From Polychytrium aggregatum (lineage: Eukaryota; Chytridiomycota; Chytridiomycetes; Polychytriales), in NCBI RefSeq assembly GCF_025602895.1, contig NW_026516331.1, positions 55,985 to 119,984 of the forward strand: a stretch of 64,000 nt of DNA, in the 5' to 3' direction. The notes beneath the pieces are model-generated. The model had not been told where the DNA came from and did no database searches. It was given only the letters and a program-made list of their open reading frames with translations. Both the position numbers and the translations under genes were made by a program. Below, piece by piece: positions 22,567 through 34,513 of the stretch (its first letter is position 1; every line of letters starts with the position of its first letter).

Positions 22567-24044
22567 ATGTGGTATCCCATCGAGTACGATCCCATCCGGG
22601 CCGGAAACATCGATGGCTCGGCCAAGACGGCCCATGACTCTGGGGTTCTGAGAGCTGCTCGACATCAAGCCAAGCAGACGCTTCAGAAATCGACATCCAC
22701 AGCGACGACGACTGCGTCGCTCCTTGGGCAACTTCGGTCCAAGAACCCATACAAGACCCTCTTTGTGGCCCGGCTGTCGCCCCAGACCATGGAAGGTGGA
22801 TGCTCATCCTGCAGTAGCCGCTACTTCAGTGCATCTGGCGAACGAAGCCGATCCACCTCACCCGTCCGGACTCACACCGTTTCAACCTTCCTCGCCTCTC
22901 ACCTGGACCGCGACAGACCAGCTCCGTGCTGTATTCAAGACTCATGGGCCTGTGCGATATATAAGCATTGCCAGGGATGTAGGTTCGTTGAGCTGGTCGA
23001 TTGATCGCTCCGTTCGTTCACAAGCGAGTTGGGCCTCCGATTGCTGACCTGACGCCGACACCCACCTTGATATCGACTTCAGTGACGGGAATCAGTCGGT
23101 GCTATGGGTTCGTCGAGTTTGAGTCGCAGCGGGACTGCGAACGGGCGTATCAGGTATGGCTCTGACTCTGTATGGCCGAAAGCGAGCCATCGTATCGGCC
23201 CGGCCACCGATGCACATTTGCATCTCCTCGACAAACTGACACAGTCGCAACTACAGGCCTCGCAGCGGTTGATCATAGACGATCGCACGATCTTGGTCGA
23301 TTACGAGCGGGCCCGGCTGATGCAAGGCTGGATTCCCCGTCGTCTGGGAGGAGGGCTTGGGGGCAAGAAAGAGTCGGGCCAGCTGCGATTTGGTGGCCGA
23401 GGACGGCCGTTTCGGATGCCCATGTAAGCGGAAATCCAATGCTCTGGCCGAGCTGAGAGTGTGGGGCTCCTCTCAGCGAATGGCTGGGCGATACTGTATG
23501 CCCGTGCTCGAGAACAACTGACAGCGGGAGAGTGTCGACCTTCGATCCACCCAACTTGACTGATGATCCGTCGTGCACGAACAGAGGCGACAATGCCGGC
23601 GACACGACAATTCGACCTGAGCAGCGAAACGATGATTGCTGGAGAGAGCATGCCATTCGCCGGTCCAAGGGCCATTCAAACGATCGACAGCAGAGCACCG
23701 ACCTCCAGGGCGCAAGCTACCACCCACGGCAGCCAAACCAGAGGGATTACGACCAACGCCGGTCTCAAGCAACCGAATCCAGTGGCCGGTCTGGGAGAGA
23801 CCACAGTCTGGGATATACCAACAGATCCGAGCACGACGATCCGCGACATCGCCATCATTACCTCTATGGCAGCGATAGGAATCGTCGAGACAGAAGCACA
23901 GATCGTCGAGACAGAAGCAAGGATCGTCGAGACAGAAGCAAGGATCGTCGAGACAGAAGCACAGATCGTCGAGACAGCAGAGACAGAGCCAGACGACATC
24001 GAAGCCCAAGTCGAGAGCGGGAGCGTCGTTCTCGTCGCTCATGA
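22567..24044 (+). CDS. SNRNP35: U11/U12 small nuclear ribonucleoprotein 35 kDa protein
   Basis: Exons 22567-22795, 22917-22982, 23083-23153, 23257-23423 and 23525-24044 join in frame to 350 aa. Start block [18 protein letters not shown] matches the SNRNP35 N-terminus. An RRM follows (RNP2 [13 protein letters not shown]1-region [11 protein letters not shown]). The diagnostic post-RRM block is [20 protein letters not shown] then [17 protein letters not shown]. The last exon encodes an Arg/Asp/Ser-rich tail with repeated [11 protein letters not shown], as in U1-70K and 35K. The protein binds U11 snRNA-side components and takes part in recognising U12-type 5' splice sites, implying that this fungus keeps a minor spliceosome. 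If the last intron (donor at 23424, inside an atg/taa) is retained, translation stops at 23427 and gives a 178-aa tail-less form. Confidence 0.9.
23880..23983. repeat. 21-bp tandem repeat inside the SNRNP35 tail
   Basis: About five copies of a 21-bp unit around cgtcgagacagaagcaag; each encodes a (D)RRDRS(T/K)-type heptapeptide of the RD-rich tail. Confidence 0.85.
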
Positions 24045-24309
24045 GACCCAGCAGCTCGCATGCCGGCCGTATGTGGCCTTGCACTAGCTATACGATGGGT
24101 ACTGTCCCGAGAAAAGTTCAATCACTCGCAGAGAAGGGCCGGTCCGTGGAGTGCGCACCGAATCGTCCGGGGGGGGGGAGATTTCTGCAGCCGCGAGTCC
24201 CGAAACGCCCGCTGCTCTTCTGCCTCCCATCTGCCCAGGGTTTCCATCCAAACCACCTCTGTCCACATCCGGCAAACTCTGCTTGACCGCTGCATCGGAT
24301 CTTGTCGCC

Positions 24310-27274
24310 ATGCTCACTACCCGATCGCTGTTCGCAACAGCCTCGCTGACTGCTGTCCAGCTGCTCTCGCTGACAAGCCCATCGACTGCTGCCAGCGCCA
24401 TCGACTCACTCTACGGAGTCTCGCCAGAGCGTCAGTATCTCTGCTCCGCGCTGGTCCCTTACAGCCAGCTATTTCCTACTCGGCATGCGATCCACCACCT
24501 GCCTGGGCTTCGATACATGCGGATTGCACTGACAATAATCCCGCTTCGTCCATTACTGCCTCGCCCCCTCCCTGTCTCTGGTTCGCTCCGACCGGCTGAA
24601 CTGGATCCAACGCCGTGCAGAGCAATCCAGCTATGTGGACTCGGGCTCGGGCCTCTTCCAGTGTCTAGATGGGTCCAAGTCCATTGCTTTCAGCTTGGTC
24701 AATGACGACTACTGCGACTGCCCCGATGGCTCGGACGAACCAGGTTTGGAGTTGTTGCTCGCTGCCGGCCGGGGTCTGCAACGATCCCAGAGCCGAGAGC
24801 CGAGAGCCGTGTCGACGCAGAGGCTTATGCTAGGCACCGCATCGCTGCCATCGGATCTCGTACTGATCCAGCAACACTTGGGGGCCGGGGTGCTCCAGGA
24901 ACTTCGGCTTGCGACGGCGGCCACTTTTACTGCAGGAACGAAGGGCATATCGGCGTGACCCTCTCGAGCTCCCGAGTCAACGACGGCGTCTGCGGTACGT
25001 TTGGCCTGAGGAGCCCGGACTGGATCGGATGGACGAAGCACATGTCGACACTTAGTCGTCTTTGTTTGGCGAAAACGCTGCGACCACGTCGCCGACAGCT
25101 AATCGCAGGCTCTCTCGTATGCGCACTGCACTGCATCCGTGGGCTCTCATTGTGGCAGACTGCTGCGACGGCTCGGACGAGTGGGGCCAGATCATCAAGT
25201 GCACCAACAGCTGCAAGGAACTGCAAGCCCAGCTGAAGAAGAAGCAAGCCGAAGAAAACAAGGTCCGCCAGAAGGTACGCCGTTTTCACCATCCTTTCTT
25301 ACCTCTGGGCTTTTGGCCAGCTTTGAGTCGTCTGATGTCCGGATCACACGATGGTCGAGACAGACTTCTCATCTCGGGCTGCCGACAATCTCTCTGCCGG
25401 CGGCAGTGAGCTACTCTTGTGTACTCTTGTGCACTCTTGTGAGGCGACGACTGATCTGTTCGCCCTTTCCAGGCTGCCAAACTGAAGGAGCAGTATGTGC
25501 GCGAGGCCCAGACCATCCAGAAACAGCGCAAGGTGGATCTTGCTAACTACGAAGCCGAGCTCCAGTCGCTGACTGCCCGCATCGATGTCCTCAAGAGTAT
25601 GTGCTCTGCCGGACCCGCTCGTGCCGTCGCCATCAGCATCGCAAGCCTCTGCAGTTTGTGCAATGTTGCTCGACAGCCTTGCCCAGGGAGAGATGTAGCC
25701 TTATCGGCCAAGGCGTCCTGCAGATGCATTGATAACTAGTCTGACATGGTCGACGGCGTCTTGCCCTAAACCCACTTAGATCTCAAAGAAAACGCTGATG
25801 CATTCGAAAAGTACAACAAGCAAGTCGAATCCGAGGTCAGTGAGCGTCAGAGTCGACGCGAGTGCCCCTCCAAGCTCTCCAAATGTGAAATCCGAGAAGG
25901 CTCGCTCCGCCAGCGCATTCTCGATCTGGAGCAAGCTCTGCATGACATTCAAGGCCAACTCGAGTCGATTGAGGGCGACGAGGCCCAAACCAGCGAGGGG
26001 ATCGTCAAGGTCCTTGAGCGCGTCCGATCTGCAACCGAGGCGCCAGAAGTTGTCGAAGAGGACAGCTCGAGCCCCGAGGATGTGGCTGCCGTGGACAGCG
26101 ACGACAGCGGCGCGAGCGTAGCAACAGAGGATCCGTGCAGCAACCCCGAAGCCGGCTTCTCGGCCTGCCTCTGGCACTCCGCCTCTGTGACGAAGCAGAG
26201 TCTCGTCCAAGCCGTCGATGGAACAATCAACTGGCAAGGCTGGGCAAAATTGCTTCCGAAGCGGCTGGTGAGCTTCTCGGAGGATGATCGCGACCTGGCC
26301 CGAGACCCGTCCAAGGCACAGAGCCAGCTGTGGGAGGTGGAGCGCAAGCGCAGCGAGGTCGAAAACAAGATCAAGGACGTCCACACCAGAAACGAGCTGG
26401 ATATGGGTGGCAGCGAGCGCATTTGGGAGTCTCTCTACGGCAAGTGCTTTTCGATAGATAGCCACGAGTAAGTTGCATGCTCGCCGCAATCAAGGGTGGT
26501 GGCACACTGAAGAATGGGGGTCGGGAGCACTGCAACAGCCAGTCACTCACTAAGACACATATCGGATGCCCAGATACACCTACGAGCTGTGCTACTTGGA
26601 GAAGGTCACGCAGAAGAGCAAGAACGGAGGCAGCTTTGTCAATCTCGGGTGAGTGACTCCATCGGCACCAGCACTTGCGATCTCGCCCATGGTTGCATCG
26701 CTTCAGGTGCGGCCAATGCTGTAGCTCCAGGCCACTTACTGACATCCACATCCGTCTGTGTGGCTGCATTCGTTTGCCCTACTTTCGCCATCTCGACCGC
26801 GATCGATAGCAAATTCACGCGCTGGGGCGGCCGAAAGCCCTCGGACACTGCTGCCGGAGCCTACTCGAGCATGATGTATGAGAACGGCGAAACGTGTTGG
26901 AATGGTCCTGCCCGATCCGTTGAGGTAAGACCGAGTCGCTACCAAGAGCAGCGAGCAGGACGCAGAAGCGAGCCCAGGTCCTCGGACGATCGGGGGATGA
27001 GATTCCGATATCGATATCGATATCGATATTGCAGAGCGTCGGATTTCAAATCGTCCGGACTCTCCCTTCGTTTCCATCCCGCGATATCTCAAACACACCA
27101 CAACCCTTTTCTGTCCTCGACGCCGTTGCCTCTCAGGTCAAACTCGAATGCGGCCCCGACAACACCATTGTGGCCGTTACGGAGCCTTCCAAGTGCGAGT
27201 ATGAAATGAAGGTCCAGACCCCGGTTGTCTGTGGGGGCGGCGGTTCGGGCCACAGCGACCGAAGCGAGTTGTGA
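24310..27274 (+). CDS. PRKCSH: Glucosidase II beta subunit
   Basis: Exons 24310-24430, 24621-24743, 24899-24994, 25159-25274, 25473-25596, 25780-26467, 26574-26648, 26810-26924 and 27137-27274 join in frame to 531 aa. A hydrophobic signal peptide covers residues about 1-30. Next come two LDL-A-like calcium-binding modules ([16 protein letters not shown] and [15 protein letters not shown]), a coiled acidic middle ([14 protein letters not shown] onward, then an Asp/Glu/Ser patch), and a C-terminal MRH lectin domain with [14 protein letters not shown] and [13 protein letters not shown]. It is the regulatory subunit that retains and activates glucosidase II in the ER, trimming glucose from N-glycans. 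The C-terminus is RSEL, not a clean HDEL, so ER retention may be weak or read through a variant signal. Confidence 0.93.
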
Positions 27275-27303
27275 GCTGTTGTAACCGTCCAGGTCGGCTC
27301 AAA

Positions 27304-27750
27304 TACAGGCGAACCAATAATAAACGGGACACCCCAGATTACGAGCACTGATGGATTTCGTTGTCACCCGAGACCAATCCGCACTGGCCATGATCTTTCG
27401 CCGCACACCATCCAAAACACACACAGTGGTGGGGCACTTCGAGCGAGCGTCATTCCCAGACGACACCGTTTGTGATGGGCAGTGCCAGCATACACAAGAC
27501 AAATGCTATCCAGGACTACATCGAGCGCCGAGCGGCCGTCGACAAGATGTGCAAGGCCGTCCTGACGCACGCCCCGAGGCACACTGATGTGTGCGGCTCG
27601 ATTGTGGAGACCGGAGAGCGACCCATGGCCTTCACTTGGAGGCGGCCGAGGTGATCTGATTTATTGCATGTGACTTTGTTGGACGCAGGTCATCTCATGC
27701 TACGCTGAAACACGGATCGTGGGGGTGTCCTGTTCTTTCTGAATAGAGTA
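27304..27750 (+). mobile_element. Non-autonomous Fanzor/mariner derivative, 447 bp (copy 2)
   Basis: Left end TA-caggcgaacc then taaacgggacacccc; the right end reads in reverse as tactctattcag then a decayed gaacaggacaccccc. Inside, a transposase segment (HFERASFPDDTV, SIHKTNAIQDYIERR) is followed directly by a Fanzor segment (VDKMCKAVLTHAPRHTDV) and then the Fanzor C-terminus (SIVETGERPMAFTWRRPR stop) with the 3' tail. It lies 30 bp after the glucosidase II beta stop. Two internal deletions relative to the 3.3-kb element; the transposase-to-Fanzor order is the same. Confidence 0.88.
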
Positions 27751-28207
27751 GGCGTACACTGAAGATCCTGCAAATCTTGCGTTCTTTCCGCCGGTTTCTG
27801 GAGGTTCTCGCAGATCCTCTGGTACTGGATGCGCGGCCCTTGAATGATAGATGTGCACACCCTCGCCCCCTACGCAGCTACAGAGACATGGTCTTTTGCT
27901 TTGGATTGTGAACGCTGTATACGCTGTATACGCTGTATTGTTGCGATGTATGTCTTAGGCCGTAGAGTCATCAATGGCCCGGAATTACACAGTGCGGAGG
28001 AGAGAGATAGCAAAGATGAAAGAAAAGAAGAAGAAAGGATTGGACAAAGTCAAGCAAGTCAGTGAGTGAGGGAAGAAGAGTATCTGTGTGTGGATTGAAG
28101 GGTCTTTGAGAGCCTGTCCAAGAATCAGCAAACTATGTCGTGCGGGATTAGGCCGTCGCATATTGATAGCGTGGTGGGATCGTGCGCCCAGGACCGAGGC
28201 GCAGAAT
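27751..28207. other. Intergenic, nothing coding
   Basis: Contains three copies of a 10-bp unit (acgctgtata type, 27909-27938) and an A/G-rich stretch (28005-28080) just past the phosphofructokinase stop. Confidence 0.5.
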
Positions 28208-30514
28208 TTAGACCACCGCTCGAGGAACGTCCACCGCAGGGGTCGGGGTTCGTCTGGGCGAGGCGACAGGGGGACCCAAGTGGGCTTGGACGAGGTCGAC
28301 AGGCATGCCCGACGAGTCCAGGAAGCTCTGGAAGGCTGCGCCCTTGATGTCGACCTTCTTGCGGAAGGCGGTGGCCTTGGAGATCGGGACGTGGACAAAC
28401 TGGTTATGCAGGCATCCAACAATCATGTTGGTTCGGCCGGCCATGGCTGCATGGACAGCCATCTGTCCGAGCTGGAGGGCAAAGACGGCGTCCGAGGAGA
28501 TGGCAACGGCCGAGCGGATGGCGTAGGAGGGATCAATGTACTTGATGGTGTGCTGTGAGGCGGGTGATGGAAAGGCAGAGGGATGGTGAGTCAACCGATG
28601 GTATGCCAAGCACAGCCCGCCGACGCTTGCAAACTTGCGCATTCACAGCCCCAGCCCCAGCTCTCGATAGCGCGATTGTCCTCGTCTCCTACCTCGACGT
28701 CCAGCTGCTTGAGTCGGTTGCCGAGCTCTTTCTTGAGCCACTGGCCAATGTCGGCAAAGATGTGGTTGCCTGAAATGTCCTTGCCAAGGCCGCTGGCGGG
28801 GGCGCACAGCTCCTGGCCAGCGCCTTCCGAGACCACAATCACGCAGTGGCTCCGCTCGGTGAAGCGCTCGAGGACAAAGCGCACGATGGCGTCCATCGAA
28901 AACGACATCTCGGGGAGGAGCAGCAGATTGACGTCGCCCGAAGCCAGCGAAGCTTGAAGAGCGATAAAGCCCGACTCGCGGCCCATGAGCTTGACGATTC
29001 CGATACCATTGCGGGCACTGCGGGCTTCTTCGTGGGCGGCGATGATCGAAGCCTGGGCCATTTCGACAGCAGTCTCGAATCCAAAAGTTCGCTCGACGTA
29101 CGAAATATCGTTGTCGATGGTCTAGGAATCGAAGCAGTGGGGGGGGGTGAGAAGTGTGGGCTTGGGGGCGGCAAAGTACTATACGGCCGAGGCGGATGAT
29201 GCAATCAAGATCCGGGTGCTCTCGATGCCACATCCTATTCGCCTTTGACGGCTCGGTAGTGGTTGAAGCCACCCTGCATATCGACCCTGCATATCGACCC
29301 TGCTCACCTTGGGGACACCCACGACCGAAATGTGGAGGCCGCGTCGGTGGATTTCGTTGGCAATGGCCCTAGAGCCACGCTGGGTTCCGTCTCCACCGAG
29401 AGTGAAGAGGACGTTGACGCCGAGGCTGACAAGATAGTCGACCATCTTGCCAATATCCTGGGGGCCACGCGACGAGCCCAGAATCGATCCGCCGAATTGG
29501 TGGATGTCTCTGACGACGAAGGGAGTGAGCTCGATGATAGACTGGCCGGTTGAGTGTAACGTGGCGTGAGCAACAGAGACAAGGGATATGGGTTAGATAC
29601 AGGCCCGAGCGATACAAAGGATTGTGCCCGCTTGTGCCGAAGCGAAGGCTGGCATCAAAACATGAAAGGGGGGGGCGGACGGCTTACCGAGGTCTCCGGA
29701 ATCAGGCCTTCAAAGCCGTAGCGGAAGCCAATGACCTTCTTGACGCCATAACGGAAGTGCAGACAGTTGACGACAGCACGGATGACGTTGTTCAGGGCCG
29801 GACACAGACCACCGCAGGTCTGCCAGTGGAACGATTGCCGTGATGCACCGAGAGATGTCGTCGCCGACGAGTCGTCACGGCGATGGGAAGGATAGTAGGT
29901 TCAGCACAATGCAGAGGATACACACGCCAGATTGGTGGGCTGGCGATGGCATGCTTCCAAAGCGACACAGCGAGAGGCTTGTTGGAGGCGCAATTGCACA
30001 TTCCAGCGGTTCCTGGTTGTGGATGCGGCGGACCTCGTGCTGCCCACCAACGCAGTTTTCACGAACGGAGGCAGAGTCTTACCACAACACCGGCGACGAC
30101 TTCCTTGGGGTTGAAGAAGATTTCTTTGCGGGGACCAGCACGCTCGATGCAGGTAGGGATGGTGCTGTTGGAAAGCGGGTTTGCGAGGACGGCGGAGGTC
30201 AGTATTTGGAGGCCAGAGACTGCTCATCATGGCTGCTGCTCGGAGAGTCCGACAAGCAGGTCTCAGGCTTGGAGGAGGCAGCAGGGGGTCGATGCAGCGA
30301 AGCGGCCTTGGCGCACACCCATGCGGTGCTGGTGTGGTATCACTTACGCGATGTCGGGGGAGCGGGACTCGGTGTGGTGGGTGTGGATCCGAGGGTCGAG
30401 AAGCAGACAGACATCATCCTCGACATAGGAGACGCAGGGGCACGGGTTAGGAATCTGGGCAGGACCGAAAGACTCGATCTCCCAGTCCTGGGCGGTGGTG
30501 TTGCTTTGAGACAT
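28208..30514 (-). CDS. ATP-dependent 6-phosphofructokinase, plant/protist-like type
   Basis: Exons 30514-30348, 30164-30083, 29819-29688, 29541-29308, 29121-28693 and 28552-28208 join in frame to 462 aa. Reaction: fructose 6-phosphate plus ATP to fructose 1,6-bisphosphate. Motifs: [32 protein letters not shown] (the second Gly of GGDGT indicates ATP rather than PPi use), PK-TIDNDI with the catalytic Asp, [22 protein letters not shown] and [12 protein letters not shown]. This is the single-domain, group III-like enzyme of plants and many protists, not the tandem-duplicated roughly 900-aa fungal/animal PFK. The ATG at 30514 begins a short N-terminal extension before the family core. Confidence 0.92.
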
Positions 30515-30644
30515 GGCGCGGGGGGGGTGCGAGACGAAGGAGGGGGATACGGAGCCGGACAGGAATGGATGAAGTGGTGGAAGCGGTGGATATCGCAGCA
30601 GCGAGAAGGCAGATGGATGGGTAAAATCAAATCCAGAGATGATC

Positions 30645-30776
30645 AGGCGAAGAGCAGATCCGAGATAGATAGGTCCAAGGTGTCCAAGACAGATAGATCC
30701 CGGACAGATAGATCCAAGATAAATAGATCCAAGGCAAATCCAAGGCAGATCCAAGGCAGATCCAAGGCAGAGATGC
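30645..30776. repeat. Degenerate 10-15-bp repeats upstream of the phosphofructokinase gene
   Basis: Repeated agatagatcc and ccaaggcagat units, about ten in all, 130-260 bp upstream of the PFK ATG on the opposite strand. Confidence 0.8.
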
Positions 30777-31195
30777 AGAAGCAATCCGAGTCAGAGACAG
30801 GGGTGGGTTCCGCAGAGCCGGGGTGAGGGCAGCGCTGATATATGCCGCGAAACCGAGGAGCGAGACGGCCAGGACAAGCCTTTGCAGCCAACGAGAGCGC
30901 GCCGAGAGCGCACCGAGGACCCTCCTCGGCCAGCGAGACCCGCCAAGAGACAATCCGCTCGTTATCGCCGTGACTCACGATGATGTCGCCGGAGTGTTTT
31001 TTTCCTTGCAAAATGGCTTGCTGGGGGCTCTGCACAGCGGGGGCTCGCTCTCTGCACGCACATCCGCACACAGGCACTCGCTCCCAGCACCCGGTTGCGC
31101 GGCATGTTCCGCAGCTGTCCGAGGCAAGGGCGATACGGCGAAAAAAAGGCAATGCCACAGCCAGCAAGGCGGCGTCAGAGTGTATTGTCGCTGGC

Positions 31196-34068
31196 TCACA
31201 GATACGACGGCGGGACCCACGGTCCCAGGGCGATATGGTAGAACCTGGCCCCGATCTCGCGGTAGCTGCGGGCCATGGCGCACTGGCGGGGCAGATCGAG
31301 CTCCTTGGGTATCCGGACCAGTTGCTTGAAGACAGCAGCATTGAAGTAGTCGGCCCAGATGTGGATATCCTCGCGCAGAACCATGCTGTCGCGGTTCAGG
31401 TATCGCAGCACCGGGTGCGGCAGATCCTGGAGCTTCTGTCCTTGAGTGAACTCCCACCCATGCCACTTGCCCTCTTCTGCCTCGCCGTCCCTGTGTACGA
31501 CACGGACTTGCTCGATTTCCAATCCAATGACCTCCCGAATGCTTGATCGGGGATCAGCCAACAGATAGATCCGATAGGTCTGGGGGGGGGGTTCCGACGG
31601 AGGAGGCGCGTTAGCAAGGCCGAGGGGGAATTGGCACTGCAACATGCCAACCGGATGTGGCTCAGTCACCCCGATCAGACTGAGGACGAAGGGCGTTTCT
31701 CTCTCTCTCAGCCTGAGCCAAGCCGATCTGAGGCAACCTGAGGCAGCCTGAGGCAACCCGGGGTAACCCGGGGTAACTCGACCCGATCGCTCAACTCCCT
31801 CTCTCGCTTCCAATAGCCGATGCTAATGCTTACGTGTGTGCTGCTCAGGAACAAGCCAAAGGTGATGAACAAGTTCAGGGACTGCAGCAGCGGATCTACC
31901 GCACACGACAAGATCATCAGGTTGGTGATGTGCTTTTGGTAGGCGACGCAGGACTGGTAGTTGGGTAGCTCGGTCAGAGGCGCGTCAGGATAGTCCCAGA
32001 GCTCTACAAAGATGTAGCCGGCGTTAGAGATGTTGCGGATGACACATGGCGTGCCAGTGCCGGCCCTCCACCTGCAAGAACAAAGCCAGCAGCAACCCAC
32101 CTTGAATCATTGCAGGGTAGTACACCATGTTCAGACAGCAGTAGAACATAATGTTCAGCAGAATCACATCCATGATCTTGACGCCAAGTGGCAGGTCACG
32201 GCCGTCCTTGAGGTCGGCAACGCTCTTGAGCCAGATCGGCAGCCCCGCATACCAGGACCACAGCTCGGTCAGCTTTTCCTCCTTCCAGGCCTTGTATTCC
32301 TCGACGAGGGCTAGCTGCTCGTACATGGACGGCGATCCCTCCGGCGGGCCATCGTTGTAGATAGCCAGGTACCTGTATCCGGAGTGGTAGATACGATGCA
32401 GATACATGTTGTACGAGAAGAAGCGGGGCACAACCGTGTCGACGTAGAGGGTGCGATCCAGAGTTGCGCTTTCGACGGCGCTGTTGTTCCACAGGTTCTC
32501 GAGCGAGGGCTCCGCCCCGGCGATGGCCCTGGAGTGATCGTCGGCAAGCTGATAGAGCTCACGGGCGTAGTTTTGGAGCTTGTACCCCAGCAGCACAAAG
32601 TGGTATGAGACACGGCGGCGCATCTCGACCAGGTGCCAAGGCAGGCTCTCGCCGGGTCCGATCCGTGCCTGCACATGGACCCGCAGCTGCTTGACCATTC
32701 TTATCGCAAAGTCCAAGTACTTGAGCGACGATTTGACTGGAGGGCAGAGCATTTGATGGCGTCAGTGAGCACCCGGTGTGGAGGATGTCGCTTGTGGAGA
32801 GTACATGCGGATAACAGCACAAGCACTGTTGCCGGGTGCTGTGTTGACCGAGGGCAGTGTTGGAGGAGGAGCGAGCAAAAACTTACTATTGCTGATGACT
32901 ACCAAGCCAAGGACGCCGGCGTTCACATGGCCGCATGGGAATGTGCATGTGGATGCGCATTGGGAGTGTGCATGGGAATGTGCATGGGAATGTGCAATTC
33001 ATGTCAGCCAGAGCACCGTCATTGAAGCACCGGTGAGCGAACAAGTCAGCAACTCGCATTTGATGCCCAACGAGACACAGAAGCAACGTCATCACAGCCA
33101 AAGCCATCAATGTCGATGTTGGCACCGCTCCCGCTCAAGTGGGGCCGAGAACGGGCTTGTTTCATGGACGGGATCGACAGAACTGCATCAACAGAGCTGG
33201 ATCAACAGACACTTACGCAGAGTGTAGTGCGACATCAGGATCAGGGTCTGGAGCAGTTCCAGTGACGGCTCGTCGAGGATTTTGAGGGCCAGGCACCGAC
33301 ATCGCTCGTAGTAGTACGTGCGATAGTTCAATGAGGCGCTCGACAGCACCGACCGGCCACGGATGAACTGGATGGAGCTGCCCCAGAGGCCAAGGGCAAT
33401 CACGATGGAGCGAAGGTACTCTGGAAGCAGCTGAAGCTCTTCAAAGGCCATGGGCCGAAGGAGGGCGCACGGAAAATGTCGGATGGAGATGTACTGCAGC
33501 CCCAGGCAGCAGCCATTCCAGCGATGCCAGAGAGGTTTTGCGAGCAAATGGTGCGAGCGTGGCAAGAAACAATCAGCGGCCGACATAGAAGCATCTCGCA
33601 CTCGACGGCCCCGGCAGCGCTGCCCCAACCACAAGAACGCCATCAGAGATTTGCGACACCTACGTTGAAGAAGTTATCGACACAAATGCGCTCGTAATCC
33701 AGCGGCAGTTCATACGGGCTGGAGCCAGGGAGCCAGCCGGGCCACTGCGCCGTGGTACCTGGCTGAATCGAGGCGGCCAGATGGACGGGATTCAGCCCCG
33801 GTGCGATGCCGGTGAAGCTGTACGAAGCGTGGGTGGGGGCTGCCGCACGCAGCAGCGAGTGCGAGCGCTTGCGGGCGGGACCTGCGCTGTCGGGATCGGT
33901 GTCGGTGTCCCCGCTCGAGTCACTGGAGATCGAGGGTGTTGGCAGACCGGTCGATCGTCTCTTGCCAGAGGCTGTGACGGCCAGCTGGGTCTGGTGGTGG
34001 TGGATCAGGGTGCGGAGCAGGTCGGCATAGCCTTCCTTGGTGGTGACCTGCAGCGACTTTGCTTCCAT
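31196..34068 (-). CDS. Fungal-specific transcription-factor-domain protein without a visible zinc cluster
   Basis: Exons 34068-33664, 33493-33217, 32736-32101, 32003-31834 and 31579-31196 join in frame to 623 aa. The N-terminus (MEAKSLQVTTKEGYADLL, then a Ser/Thr/Asp-rich linker with RKRSHS) lacks the six-cysteine Zn2Cys6 motif. From ICVDNFF onward it follows the fungal_trans middle homology region: LLPEYLRSIVIALGLWGS, SLELLQTLILMSHYTL, SLKYLDFAIRMVKQLRVHV. I infer a regulator of the Gal4/xlnR superfamily, or a protein derived from one, possibly nuclear. A missed 5' exon with the zinc cluster cannot be excluded, but the 1.8 kb upstream shows no CxxC-x6-C pattern that I could find. Confidence 0.65.
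32960..32996. repeat. 12-bp tandem repeat in an intron
   Basis: gtgcatgggaat repeated about three times inside the roughly 480-bp second intron of the transcription-factor-domain gene. Confidence 0.8.
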
Positions 34069-34100
34069 TCTGCCGCGAAGCTCACGTCGCCGGGTCTCGA

Positions 34101-34141
34101 GGGTGGATGTGGATGTGGATGTGGATGTGGATGTGGATGTG
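34101..34141. repeat. Hexanucleotide microsatellite (GTGGAT)n
   Basis: Six to seven perfect copies just upstream of the ATG at 34068 on the other strand, so in that gene's 5' leader. Confidence 0.9.
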
Positions 34142-34436
34142 TGTGCTGGATGTCGAGGCGCGAACTGGGGGGGGGACAGCCAGGCGGAAATCGGGTGGAT
34201 GAAATATGCAGGCGGGTGGATGAGAACAGGCACCGATCGATGGATGGACAGAGGCCGAGTGGATGCTGACGGATGGATGGACGAGCCCGAGTGCGATGAT
34301 CGACGATCAGCACGCCAGGATGTCAAATGTGCAAGCAGATTCGTGGGCAGCAACCGGCATAGGACCAGAGGAAGAGCGAGACGGCAAAGCCCGGGCTGGT
34401 CGAAAGGAGGTTGTGTTGGGGCGGCTGTGCGAATGT

Positions 34437-34513
34437 GTATTGTGTGGTGTTGTGTGGTTGTGTGGTTGTGTGTCTGTGTGGTTGTGTGTGGTTGTGGTGT
34501 TGTGTGTCGTTGT
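34437..34513. repeat. GT-rich low-complexity tract
   Basis: tgtgtggttgtgtgg-type units, almost free of C on the plus strand. Confidence 0.8.

Noticed and set aside
23880-23983. Regular repeats as a CRISPR array
   Set aside because: Head-to-tail coding repeats without unique spacers, in a eukaryotic gene; the same goes for the other tandem repeats in the window.
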